Part shown: piece after piece, positions 1 to 6,826 of the stretch
How the letters are laid out: each line of letters begins with the position of its first letter
How positions within the stretch are numbered: the stretch's first letter is position 1
DNA from: Nitriliruptoraceae bacterium
GTDB lineage: Bacteria; Actinomycetota; Nitriliruptoria; Nitriliruptorales; Nitriliruptoraceae
DNA length: 10,212 nucleotides
Reading direction: 5' to 3'
NCBI GenBank assembly: GCA_007134165.1
Contig: SLLJ01000315.1
Location: 1 to 10,212 of the forward strand
Notes under the pieces: generated by a model
Databases searched by the model: none
The model's input: only the letters and a program-made list of their open reading frames with translations
What the model was told of the DNA's origin: nothing
Position numbers and translations under genes: made by a program

Positions 1-34
1 GACGGGGGCCGCAGCACGTTGGCGACGAACCGGA

Positions 35-2224
35 TCAGGCGGTGTCGAACCGGTCGAGGTTCATGACCTTGTCCCACGCGGCGACGAAGTCGTGGACGAA
101 CTTCTCGTGGGCATCGGCGCTGCCATAGACCTCCGAGATCGCCCGCAGCTGCGAGTTGGACCCGAACACCAGGTCCACCCGGGTGGCGGTGAACCGCACC
201 TCACCGGTGTCACGATCTCTGATCTCGAACAGCTCCTCGCCCTCGCCGACCGGCACCCAGGTGGTGCCCATGTCGAGCAGGTTGACGAAGAAGTCGGTGC
301 TGAGCACCCCTGGCCGGTCGGTGAGCACCCCGTGGCGCTCCTCGCCCGCGTTGACCTCGAGCGCCCGCAGACCGCCGATGAGCACGGTCATCTCCGGTGC
401 GGACAGCGTCAGCCGGTGCGCCCGGTCGATCAGCAGGTGCTCGGTGGGTACCGGCCCGTCCTTCTGCCGGTAGTTGCGGAACCCGTCGGCATCCGGCTCG
501 AGGTAGCTGACGGACTCGACGTCGGTCTGCTCCTGGGTGGCGTCGGTGCGGCCCGGCGTGAACGGCACGCTGACCTCGTAGCCAGCGGCCTTGGCGGCCG
601 CCTCGACTCCGGCGCAGCCGCCGAGCACGATCAGGTCCGCCAGCGACACGCGCTTGCCGCCGGACTGCTCGGCGTTGAACGCCGCCTGCAGCGTCTCGAG
701 CTCGGCGATGACGCCCGCCACACCCGAGCGGACGTTGACGTCCCACTCCGCCTGCGGCGAGAGCCGGATGCGCGCGCCGTTGGCGCCACCACGCTTGTCG
801 GTGTCGCGGTAGGTCGACGCCGAAGCCCAGGCGGTGGCCACCAGCTGGCGCACCGACAGCCCCGAGGCGAGGATCCGGTCCTTGAGCGCCGCGACGTCCG
901 CGTCGTCGATCAACTCGTGGTCCACGGCCGGCACGGGGTCCTGCCACAGCATCTGCTCGTCGGGTACCAGCGGGCCGAGGTAGCGGGCGACCGGGCCCAT
1001 GTCCCGGTGCAGCAGCTTGAACCAGGCGCGGGCGAAGGCGTCGGCGAGCGCATCGAGGTCGGCACGGAAGCGCTTGGAGACCTCGAGGTAGGCCGGGTCC
1101 TTGACCATCGACAGGTCGGTGGTCGCCATCATCGGCGGCACCTTGACCGAAGGGTCGTGCGCCATGGGCACGAGGTCCTCGTCCCGCACGTCGATGGGCG
1201 TCCACTGCTTCTTGCCGGCGGGACTCTCGGTCAGCTCCCAGTCGTAGGTGAACAGCAGGTCGAAGTAGGTGCTGTCCCATTCGATGGGGGTCGGCGTCCA
1301 GGCACCCTCGAGCCCGCTCGTCACCGCGTGGTCTCCCATCCCGGTGCCGAAGTCGGTCTTCCAGCCCAGCCCCTGCTCGGTGATCCCCGCACCCTCGGGC
1401 TCCCGCCCGACGACGGTCTCGGGGGCGGCACCGTGGGTCTTGCCGAAGGTGTGTCCACCGGCGATCAGCGCGACAGTCTCCTCGTCGTTCATCGCCATGC
1501 GCTTGAAGGTCTCGCGGATGTCGTGGGCGGCGGCCAGCGGGTCCGGGTTGCCGTTGGGGCCTTCCGGGTTGACGTAGATCAGCCCCATCTGTACCGCGCC
1601 GAGCGGACCCTGAAGCTCACGCTCCCCCTCGTAGCGCTCGTCGCCGAGCCACTCGGTCTCCGGGCCCCAGTCGATGTCGTCCTCGGGGGCCCAGATGTCT
1701 GCCCGGCCGAAACCGAAGCCGAAGGTCTTCAGCCCCATGGTGTCCAAGGCCCGGTTGCCCGCGAACAGCAGCAGGTCGGCCCAGGAGAGCTTGCTGCCGT
1801 ACTTCTGCTTGATCGGCCACAGCAGCCGGCGTGCCTTGTCGAGGTTGGCGTTGTCCGGCCAGCTGTTGAGCGGCGCGAAGCGCTGCGCACCGGTGCCGCC
1901 CCCACCACGGCCGTCCGCGACCCGGTAGGTGCCCGCCGCGTGCCACGACATCCGGATGAACAACGGGCCGTAGTGGCCGTAGTCGGCCGGCCACCAACCC
2001 TTGGAGTCGGTCATCAGCGCGTCGAGGTCGCGGGTCAACTCGTCCACGTCGAGCTGCGCGAACGCCTCGCCGTAGTCGAACTCCGGACCCAGCGGGTTGG
2101 AACTGGGGTGGTGCTGGTGCAGGATCCGCAGGTTGAGCTGATTGGGCCACCACTTGTCGATCGATGGCCCCTCATTGCTCGTGCGGGCGCCCGTGATCGG
2201 GCACTGGCTCACAGGTTCGGACAC
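35..2224 (-). CDS. katG: Catalase-peroxidase KatG
   Basis: Bifunctional haem catalase-peroxidase (class I) that removes hydrogen peroxide in the cytoplasm. In mycobacteria the same enzyme activates isoniazid. From the GTG start the protein is 729 aa, normal for the family, with the usual duplicated architecture: a haem-binding N-terminal half and a haem-less C-terminal half starting near residue 420. Distal Arg91-Trp94-His95 lie in RMSWHAAGTYR. The Trp94-Tyr217-Met243 triplet that forms the covalent adduct is complete. Proximal His258 sits in AGGHTFGKTHG, proximal Trp309 follows the TSG motif, and the C-terminus ends KVMNLDRFDTA as in mycobacterial KatG. An ATG at 2272 would add 16 residues, but I prefer GTG at 2224 because it has a GAGGAG six bases upstream, while the ATG has no such site and lies inside a 14-bp repeat. 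The gene diverges from the PerR-like repressor, its likely regulator. Function is near certain; only the start is open. Confidence 0.97.
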   Translation of the reverse strand: MSEPVSQCPITGARTSNEGPSIDKWWPNQLNLRILHQHHPSSNPLGPEFDYGEAFAQLDVDELTRDLDALMTDSKGWWPADYGHYGPLFIRMSWHAAGTYRVADGRGGGGTGAQRFAPLNSWPDNANLDKARRLLWPIKQKYGSKLSWADLLLFAGNRALDTMGLKTFGFGFGRADIWAPEDDIDWGPETEWLGDERYEGERELQGPLGAVQMGLIYVNPEGPNGNPDPLAAAHDIRETFKRMAMNDEETVALIAGGHTFGKTHGAAPETVVGREPEGAGITEQGLGWKTDFGTGMGDHAVTSGLEGAWTPTPIEWDSTYFDLLFTYDWELTESPAGKKQWTPIDVRDEDLVPMAHDPSVKVPPMMATTDLSMVKDPAYLEVSKRFRADLDALADAFARAWFKLLHRDMGPVARYLGPLVPDEQMLWQDPVPAVDHELIDDADVAALKDRILASGLSVRQLVATAWASASTYRDTDKRGGANGARIRLSPQAEWDVNVRSGVAGVIAELETLQAAFNAEQSGGKRVSLADLIVLGGCAGVEAAAKAAGYEVSVPFTPGRTDATQEQTDVESVSYLEPDADGFRNYRQKDGPVPTEHLLIDRAHRLTLSAPEMTVLIGGLRALEVNAGEERHGVLTDRPGVLSTDFFVNLLDMGTTWVPVGEGEELFEIRDRDTGEVRFTATRVDLVFGSNSQLRAISEVYGSADAHEKFVHDFVAAWDKVMNLDRFDTA

Positions 2225-2230
2225 GTCAAG

Positions 2231-2236
2231 CTCCTC
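2231..2236 (-). promoter_or_regulatory. Ribosome binding site of katG
   Basis: Reads GAGGAG on the minus strand, six bases before the GTG at 2224. It decides the katG start in favour of GTG 2224 over ATG 2272, which has no purine-rich site upstream. Confidence 0.65.
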
Positions 2237-2306
2237 GTGTTTCAGGGCTGGTGCTTCAAGGCTGATGCTCATGAACTGGTGCTTCAGGGCGGTCGCTTCG
2301 AGGGCG
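2237..2306. repeat. 14-bp degenerate tandem repeat, five units, katG leader
   Basis: Five head-to-tail units of 14 bp begin at 2237, 2251, 2265, 2279 and 2293. The plus-strand consensus is GTGCTTCAGGGCTG. Units 1, 2 and 4 each differ from this at one position. Units 3 and 5 are more diverged and are recognisable mainly by phase. The array stops exactly where the katG ribosome binding site starts. Because 14 is not a multiple of three, the array is unlikely to be coding, which supports the downstream GTG start. If katG is transcribed from the -10 near 2371 the repeat lies in its 5' untranslated leader. It could be a multi-site operator, an RNA element, or simple slippage; nothing in the sequence decides between these. 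Confidence 0.6.
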
Positions 2307-2358
2307 GATCACCGTCGCCCTCTCCCGACCGTGTCGGACGCCGGATCCGAATCGGGGT

Positions 2359-2364
2359 TAGACT
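2359..2364 (+). promoter_or_regulatory. Putative -10 element of the PerR-like gene
   Basis: TAGACT fits the actinobacterial TANNNT -10 pattern and lies 62 bases before the GTG start of the repressor. No convincing -35 is visible (TCGGAC at 2334-2339 is a weak candidate with a long spacer). The same nine bases, TAGACTGCG, occur before the DrrA-like gene at 7057. Confidence 0.4.
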
Positions 2365-2370
2365 GCGTCC

Positions 2371-2376
2371 AGAATA
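2371..2376 (-). promoter_or_regulatory. Putative extended -10 element of katG
   Basis: The minus strand reads TGC directly followed by TATTCT, an extended -10 arrangement. It faces the plus-strand -10 at 2359-2364, so the two promoters would overlap in a short AT-richer island. That makes this spot the natural place for an operator bound by the PerR-like repressor, although no clear PerR or Fur box can be read. The resulting katG leader would be about 140 nt. Confidence 0.35.
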
Positions 2377-2425
2377 GCAACTGCTCCAGGAGAATCCCGC
2401 CCGGGGCCGAGGAGGGATCGCGCCC

Positions 2426-2836
2426 GTGACCCCGCTCATCGACCGGCTGCGCCGCCGCGGCTGGCGGCTGACCGCCCAGCGCCGCGTCATCGCCGAGACC
2501 ATGACCGGGGAGCACGTGCACCTGACCGCCGACGAGGTCCTGGACCGGGCCCGCGCGGCGCTGCCCGAGGTCAGCCGCGCCACGGTCTACAACACCCTGG
2601 GTGAACTCGTCGGTCTCGGCGAGGTGCTGGAGCTCACCCACGACGACGGCCGCAAGCGCTACGACCCCAACGTCGAGGTGCGCCACCACCATCTGGTCTG
2701 CGTCGACTGCGGGCGGATGCTGGACGTGCACGCCGACGATCCCCGGCTGACCACCGATGAGCGGCACGGCTTCGAACTCCTCGAGGTGGAGGTCACCTTC
2801 CGCGCCCGCTGCCCCGAGTGCTGCCAGCAGCGCTGA
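2426..2836 (+). CDS. Fur-family transcriptional repressor, PerR/FurA type
   Basis: A 136-aa metal-dependent DNA-binding repressor, predicted to sense peroxide by metal-catalysed oxidation and to release katG and its own gene. The N-terminal winged helix carries the recognition helix SRATVYNTLGEL at about 50-61. The C-terminal dimerisation domain holds two zinc-binding pairs, C92xxC95 and C129xxC132. Candidate regulatory metal ligands match the five of Bacillus PerR: His32, Asp80, His87, His89 and Asp100, allowing a one-residue indel after Asp80. Aspartate rather than glutamate at position 100 (MLDVHADD) is the feature that usually marks PerR over iron-sensing Fur. GGAGGG lies nine bases before the GTG start. 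Position next to katG, here divergent rather than co-directional as in mycobacterial furA-katG, supports a peroxide role. Family is certain; the PerR subtype is inference. Confidence 0.93.
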   Translation: MTPLIDRLRRRGWRLTAQRRVIAETMTGEHVHLTADEVLDRARAALPEVSRATVYNTLGELVGLGEVLELTHDDGRKRYDPNVEVRHHHLVCVDCGRMLDVHADDPRLTTDERHGFELLEVEVTFRARCPECCQQR

Positions 2837-2841
2837 GCACC

Positions 2842-2861
2842 CGGTCGGCCTCGGCCGGCCG
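2842..2861 (+). terminator. Hairpin after the PerR-like gene
   Basis: Five bases after the stop codon lies an 8-bp GC-rich stem (2842-2849 with 2854-2861, one G-T wobble) closed by a CTCG loop. There is no T-tract, which is common for actinobacterial terminators. It may separate the repressor from the following exporter operon. Confidence 0.45.
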
Positions 2862-2872
2862 CGTCCGGCGTC

Positions 2873-2893
2873 GCACGGTCGATGCACGGTCGA
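2873..2893. repeat. 10-bp direct repeat before the first ABC operon
   Basis: GCACGGTCGA occurs twice, at 2873-2882 and 2884-2893, so the copies are 11 bp apart (about one helical turn). It lies 54 bp before the ATPase start, so it could be a binding site for a regulator on one face of the DNA. It could also be chance in GC-rich DNA. Confidence 0.35.
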
Positions 2894-2946
2894 GGAGCCC
2901 GGCGCCGGCGGGCCGGTACCTTGCCCTCCCGCCCCCCGAGATCACG

Positions 2947-3867
2947 ATGCGTGCCATGTCCGCCCCATTCTGCACACCGGCGGTCGTACTCGAGGGCGTC
3001 GTCAAGCGCTTCGGGGCGATCACGGCCGTCGACCACCTCGGACTCACGGTGCCGCAGGGCAGCTGCTTCGGGCTGCTCGGGCCCAACGGCGCCGGCAAGT
3101 CGACCACGATGCGCCTGCTGACCGGCCAGGCCGAGGCGGACGCCGGACGGGTGGAGGTGCTCGGGCACGCGCTTCCCGGCCAGTCCCGCCAGGCCCGCGC
3201 GGTGTCCGGCGTGGTCCCCCAGCAGGACAACCTCGACGACGAGCTCACGGTGGCCGAGAACCTCGCCGTGTACGCCCGGCTGCAGCGCCTGCCCCGGGCC
3301 CAGCGCGCCGCCGCCGTCCAGCGTGGCCTCGAGCTCGCCGATCTCGCAGAACGGGCCGACACCCGCACCGCCGAACTGTCGGGAGGCATGCGCCGCCGGC
3401 TGCTGATCGCCCGCGGCCTGGTGCACCGCCCGCAGCTGGTACTGCTCGACGAGCCGACGGTCGGCCTCGACCCGCAGATCCGGCAGCAGCTGTGGGCCAC
3501 GATCGCTCAGATCCGGGCCAGCGGGGTGACCGTACTGATGTCGACCCACTACATCGAGGAAGCCGAGCGCCTCTGCGACCTGGTCGCCATCGTGCACGCC
3601 GGCCGGGTCGTGGCTGCCGGTCCCCCGCGTGAGCTCATCGACCGCTGGGTGGGCGCGCAGGTCCTCGAGGTCGCCGGAGACCCCGGCGAGCTCGCGCACA
3701 TCGAGCACGACGCCCGCGGTGCCGGGCTGCGCACCCGCCGCTCGGGCACCACCATCGCGGTGCTCGACGCCGAGCAGCTCGACGGGCAGGCCTGGGCACG
3801 GGGCGAGCCACGCGAGCCCACGCTCGAGGACGTGTTCGTCGTGGTCACCGGGGAGCAGCTGACGTGA
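2947..3867 (+). CDS. ABC-2 exporter ATP-binding protein, NodI-like
   Basis: Nucleotide-binding subunit, 306 aa, that would power the membrane protein encoded next. Motifs in order: Walker A GPNGAGKST at about 45-53, Q-loop at about 92-93, signature LSGGM at 144-148, Walker B LVLLDEP at 164-170, and switch His201 in STHYIEEAERL. A C-terminal extension follows and ends in the PTLEDVFVVVTG motif typical of exporter ATPases of the NodI/DrrA/CcmA group. I chose ATG 2947, which has a partial GAG six bases upstream; ATG 2956 is equally possible, and the frame is open back to 2818 without a convincing start. The stop overlaps the permease start as GTGA. The substrate cannot be read; NodI-like proteins outside rhizobia are generic multidrug or polysaccharide-type exporters. 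Function as an ABC ATPase is secure. Confidence 0.93.
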   Translation: MRAMSAPFCTPAVVLEGVVKRFGAITAVDHLGLTVPQGSCFGLLGPNGAGKSTTMRLLTGQAEADAGRVEVLGHALPGQSRQARAVSGVVPQQDNLDDELTVAENLAVYARLQRLPRAQRAAAVQRGLELADLAERADTRTAELSGGMRRRLLIARGLVHRPQLVLLDEPTVGLDPQIRQQLWATIAQIRASGVTVLMSTHYIEEAERLCDLVAIVHAGRVVAAGPPRELIDRWVGAQVLEVAGDPGELAHIEHDARGAGLRTRRSGTTIAVLDAEQLDGQAWARGEPREPTLEDVFVVVTGEQLT

Positions 3868-4661
3868 CCACGATGACCCCGCCGATCTCCCAGCGCCGGT
3901 TCGAGCCGGCCGTGGTCGGCGCCATCCTCTACCGCGAGTGGCGGGTGTTCCGCCGGGTGTGGTTCAGCACCGCCATGGGGTCGATCGCCGAGCCGGTGTG
4001 GTTCTTCATCGGGTTCGGGTTCGGCTTCGGCGCGCTGATCAGCGAGGTCGCCGGGCTGTCCTACTTCGAGTTCATGGCCACCGGCACGATCGCGATCGGC
4101 ATCCTGTTCTCCGCGCTGTTCCCCGGGCTGATCAACAGCTACGCCCGGCGCACCGAACGCCACCTCTACGACGGCATCCTCGGCGCGCCGGTGTCGGTGG
4201 CGGAACTCGTCGCCGGCGAGTCGCTGTGGAACGGCCTGCGCGTATCGGTGGTGGCGGTGGTCACCCTCGGCGTGGCGTTCGCCTTCGGGGTGGATCTCGG
4301 ACCCGGCACGGTGCTGGTGCCGCTGATCGCCGTGTTCGCCGGGTTCGGCCTGTCGGCCACCGGGGCGGCCTTCGCCGCCAAGCTGCGCTCCTGGCACGGC
4401 ATCGACATCGTGATCGGCGGTATCATCGCGCCGATGTTCGTGGTGGCGGGCACGTTCTTTCCGCTCGACGGGCTGCCCGCCTGGGCCGCGCAACTCGGCC
4501 GCATCAACCCGCTGTTCCACACCGTCGAACTGCTGCGGGGTGCGGTGTTCGGCTTCCCCGGTCTGACAACGACCCTGACGCACGTGGGCGCGCTGGCCGT
4601 GTTCAACCTGCTGGCCTGGTTCGCGGCCGTCCGGCTGGTGCGCCGAGCGCTGGTCGACTGA
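3864..4661 (+). CDS. ABC-2 type permease, NodJ-like
   Basis: Integral membrane subunit of 265 aa, partner of the preceding ATPase. Six membrane segments are visible at about 40-60, 68-92, 122-143, 147-171, 180-201 and 239-259. The YFEFMATG stretch before the second segment, the YDGILGAPVS cytoplasmic loop and the NPLFHTVELLRG motif after the fifth segment match the NodJ/ABC-2 family, and the length is normal. The GTG start at 3864 overlaps the ATPase stop by four bases, with GGGGAG eight bases upstream, so the two are translationally coupled. A dimer of this protein with two ATPases would form the exporter. The substrate is unknown. Confidence 0.92.
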   Translation: MTTMTPPISQRRFEPAVVGAILYREWRVFRRVWFSTAMGSIAEPVWFFIGFGFGFGALISEVAGLSYFEFMATGTIAIGILFSALFPGLINSYARRTERHLYDGILGAPVSVAELVAGESLWNGLRVSVVAVVTLGVAFAFGVDLGPGTVLVPLIAVFAGFGLSATGAAFAAKLRSWHGIDIVIGGIIAPMFVVAGTFFPLDGLPAWAAQLGRINPLFHTVELLRGAVFGFPGLTTTLTHVGALAVFNLLAWFAAVRLVRRALVD

Positions 4662-4683
4662 TCTGCCCACCCGAACATGAATC

Positions 4684-4696
4684 TCACCTAGAGTGA
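4684..4696 (+). promoter_or_regulatory. Leaderless promoter with overlapping dyad
   Basis: TAGAGT at 4689-4694 fits a -10 element and ends six bases before the ATG at 4701, so transcription would begin at or next to the start codon. Leaderless mRNAs of this layout are common in actinobacteria, and no Shine-Dalgarno is present. The -10 sits within TCAC-N5-GTGA (4684-4687 and 4693-4696), a perfect 4+4 dyad that may be an operator. This would give the unknown gene its own promoter independent of the ABC operon. Confidence 0.5.
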
Positions 4697-4700
4697 TGAA

Positions 4701-5643
4701 ATGGCCACGAAGCGATCGCTCGCCCCGGACCGGGCCCGGCGTGCGGGCACCACGGAGCCGACCACCACCCTGGTTGGCCATCTGCTCGAGCGCTCCCTGC
4801 TCGACGGGCTGCACGCGGTGCTCGACGACGCCGAGGAGGCGGTGCTGTACCCGACGCTCGTCCCCCGGGCCGGCGTGCACCTGGTCGAGTCGTCGCTGGC
4901 CACCCTGGGAGCGCGGGGGCGGCTGGTGACCGGCCCGGTGTCGCGCGAAGGATCATCGGCGGCCGCCCTGGCGGCTGTGCACGACACCGCCGTGGCGCTG
5001 CGGGTCGCCGACCCTCCGGCCCGCCGCTTCCGGCCCGGCATCTACGTCGCCCGCCACCGCACGGGTCCGCGCACTGGTCGGTGCGCCGGTCCTGACCGCC
5101 GGGCTCACGACCGACCTCGCCACCGCGGTGCTGCTCGAGGGAGACGGCGACGAACCGGTGCTGCGAGCGGCCTGGGACACCGCAAAGGCGGCCTGGGCGA
5201 TGCAGACCGCCGAACCCTGGACGCCCGCGGCGGAGGTCGCCGAGGAGCTGCTGCCCGACGCGCTGTACGCCGCGCTCGTGCGTGAGGTCGCCCGTGACCC
5301 CGTGTTCCTGTCGATCCGGCACAAGCGGCCACACCGGGTCACCGAGATCGCCCGCAGCGGGGTGTGGATCGAGACCGACGCGCAGCTGCTGCGCCGTCTG
5401 CCCTCACAGTTCGTCCCCGCCTGGATGCTGACGCTGGCCTGGGAGGTGCTGCTGGCCGAGGGCACCCTGACAGCGACGCTGCTGCGGGCCAACGACGGGT
5501 TGAACCTCACGCGCTCCTCCGAGATCTGTGCCTTCCTCGCGCGCCTGCCCGACGTGCACGTGGCCTCGACCCGGCCGGTGACTCTCACCTCGAAGCTCAG
5601 GGCGCGGCGCGCACCCGCCCCAGCGTCTCGACGAGGGTCGTGA
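4701..5643 (+). pseudogene. Unrecognised gene, split by a one-base frameshift
   Basis: I do not recognise this protein. Codons with strong G/C third positions run from ATG 4701 in one frame to about 5050. They continue in the next frame from about 5053 to the TGA at 5641-5643. Dropping one C from the CCC run at 5050-5052 joins the halves as RPGIYVAATARVRALVG and gives about 313 aa. As it stands the first frame drifts into arginine- and glycine-rich nonsense. The N-terminal part is helical, with no signal peptide or membrane segment. The C-terminal part has a conserved-looking block: HKRPHRVTEIARSGVWIETD, then VPAWMLTLAWEVLLAEGTLT, then DGLNLTRSSEICAFLARLP. The last piece could be a winged-helix-like DNA-binding fold (inference). 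Either a real pseudogene or a sequencing error in a short homopolymer; the intact second half argues for a recent event or error. Confidence 0.6.
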
Positions 5644-6646
5644 GCCCGAGCAGCGGCTCGAGCTCGGCGTACAACCCGGCCAGGATCGCCGCGTTCTCCC
5701 CCTCCGGGTCGATCAGGTCGTGCCCAGCGCCGAGCTCCTCCGGCACCCGGTACTCGACGAGGGTGCCCTCGGGGGCGAGCAGGCCGGCCAGCCGACGGCC
5801 GAGCACCACCACACCGGCGTTGCTCACCGCCGCATCGCCGGGGTTGGTGACCACGACCACCCTTCGCAGCCGGGTGGTGCGCGCCGGCTGACCGGTCTGC
5901 GCGTCACGTCCGACGGCGAGGAACGCGCCGATCGACCGCAACGAGTAGCGCGGGTAGGCGTACGGGGGGTCGGCCAGCGCCTCCCGCTGCTCCCCGTCCC
6001 ACCACAGGTAGAGGTCCGGGGACACCCGGGCCAGTCGGGACACGGGTGCGACCGCGCGCCGGGGCAGCACCCGTGGCGCGACCAACGGGGCGAGCAGGAC
6101 CACCTCGGCGACCTCGTCGCGGTGCGCGGCAAGCCAGCCGGCGAGGGACCCCCCGCCGGACAACCCGACGACGGTGACCCGCTCCCCCAGCCCGGCGGCG
6201 ATGTCCAGCGCCAGCCCCACGGTGGCCACCAGGTCCTCGGCGCGGACCTCGGACAACGACCGACCGAGCCGGTCGCGGTCACCGTGTCCAGGCAGCCGGG
6301 GCAGTACCACGCTGGCGCCGGCGGCGACATAGGCATCGGCGACCACGTCGAACTGCGCCGGGCAGTTGGTGTAGCCGTGTAGCAGCACCACGGCGTGCTC
6401 GGTCCGGGCCCCGTGCTCGCGCACCCGGGAGCGGCAGCGCGGATCGATCTGCGCGTCGTCGGCGTCGAGCAGCTCAGCAGCGAGCGCCAGCGCATCGCCG
6501 TGGGTGCTGATTCTCGCCGAGGTAGCACTCAGGTTCGGGTCCGCCAGGGGAGTGAGCAGCAGCACACCGAGGCTGAGCACCAGCGCGGCCACCACTGCCA
6601 GCCCTCCCAGCAGCCACCGGCTTCGCCACCCTCGCGCAGCGCTCAC
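5597..6646 (-). CDS. Membrane-anchored alpha/beta hydrolase (esterase/lipase-like)
   Basis: Serine hydrolase of 349 aa from GTG 6646. One hydrophobic segment at about 11-33 without a clear cleavage site suggests an N-terminal anchor with the enzyme outside the membrane. The fold is recognisable from the oxyanion strand-turn VVLLHGYTN (about 86-94), RLPGHGD (about 117-123), and the nucleophile elbow GLSGGG with Ser163. The acid is probably Asp271 in TNPGDAAVSN and the base His309 in GAGHDLID. A cap-like insertion lies between about 190 and 250. The substrate cannot be read; carboxylesters are most likely. A longer frame opens upstream to 6805, but those extra residues are arginine-rich and noncoding in character. 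The GTG overlaps the stop of a tiny upstream ORF. The 3' end overlaps the convergent unknown gene by 47 bp. Confidence 0.88.
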   Translation of the reverse strand: MSAARGWRSRWLLGGLAVVAALVLSLGVLLLTPLADPNLSATSARISTHGDALALAAELLDADDAQIDPRCRSRVREHGARTEHAVVLLHGYTNCPAQFDVVADAYVAAGASVVLPRLPGHGDRDRLGRSLSEVRAEDLVATVGLALDIAAGLGERVTVVGLSGGGSLAGWLAAHRDEVAEVVLLAPLVAPRVLPRRAVAPVSRLARVSPDLYLWWDGEQREALADPPYAYPRYSLRSIGAFLAVGRDAQTGQPARTTRLRRVVVVTNPGDAAVSNAGVVVLGRRLAGLLAPEGTLVEYRVPEELGAGHDLIDPEGENAAILAGLYAELEPLLGLTTLVETLGRVRAAP

Positions 6647-6732
6647 GCTCCGGCCGCACCCTGGAGGCCGGCGACCACGTGCCGCAGCACCTCGAGACGG
6701 CGCTGGGCCGGTCGTGTCGTGCCACGTTCCAT
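6643..6732 (-). CDS. Possible 29-codon leader ORF coupled to the hydrolase
   Basis: ATG 6732 opens a frame of 29 codons whose TGA overlaps the hydrolase GTG as GTGA, the same coupling used by both ABC pairs in this window. Codons after the first few have G/C third positions, and the product (with RRLEVLRHVVAGLQG) would be a short amphipathic helix. Only a weak purine stretch precedes the ATG, and the frame is open further upstream to 6882. It may be a leader peptide, the end of a decayed gene, or chance. Confidence 0.25.
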   Translation of the reverse strand: MERGTTRPAQRRLEVLRHVVAGLQGAAGA

Positions 6733-6759
6733 GGCCGGCACCCCGTCGGTGAGACGTTC

Positions 6760-6775
6760 CTGTCGGTCGACAGTA
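6760..6775 (-). promoter_or_regulatory. Perfect palindrome over a -10-like element before the hydrolase
   Basis: CTGTCG-GT-CGACAG at 6760-6773 is a perfect 6+6 inverted repeat with a 2-bp centre. It overlaps TACTGT (6770-6775, minus strand), which fits a -10 and would start transcription about 30 bases before the ATG at 6732. The arrangement suggests a repressor operator controlling the hydrolase. No good -35 is seen. Confidence 0.45.
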
Positions 6776-6826
6776 TGGACGCTGCGTGATCGACTGGCCA
6801 GCCATCGGGCCCCCGACCCGAACGGC

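Noticed and set aside
1..34. Sequence downstream of katG at the left edge
   Set aside because: Too short to assign to a gene or terminator.
210..1280. Second long minus-strand frame inside katG
   Set aside because: Out-of-frame shadow of katG, with an arginine- and glycine-rich low-complexity product.
92..2377. 761-codon open frame on the plus strand opposite katG
   Set aside because: It is antisense to an unmistakable katG and is rich in Arg, Gly, Val and His with no domain. Long shadow frames are normal at this GC content.
2818..2946. N-terminal extension of the first ATPase back to 2818
   Set aside because: The extension overlaps the end of the repressor gene and the hairpin, and is Ser/Arg/Pro-rich with no homology-like pattern. 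The ABC fold begins after 2947.
3549..4880. 443-codon minus-strand frame opposite the NodJ-like permease
   Set aside because: Mirror of a membrane protein gene with clear motifs on the plus strand; the product is His/Arg/Glu-rich without a recognisable fold.
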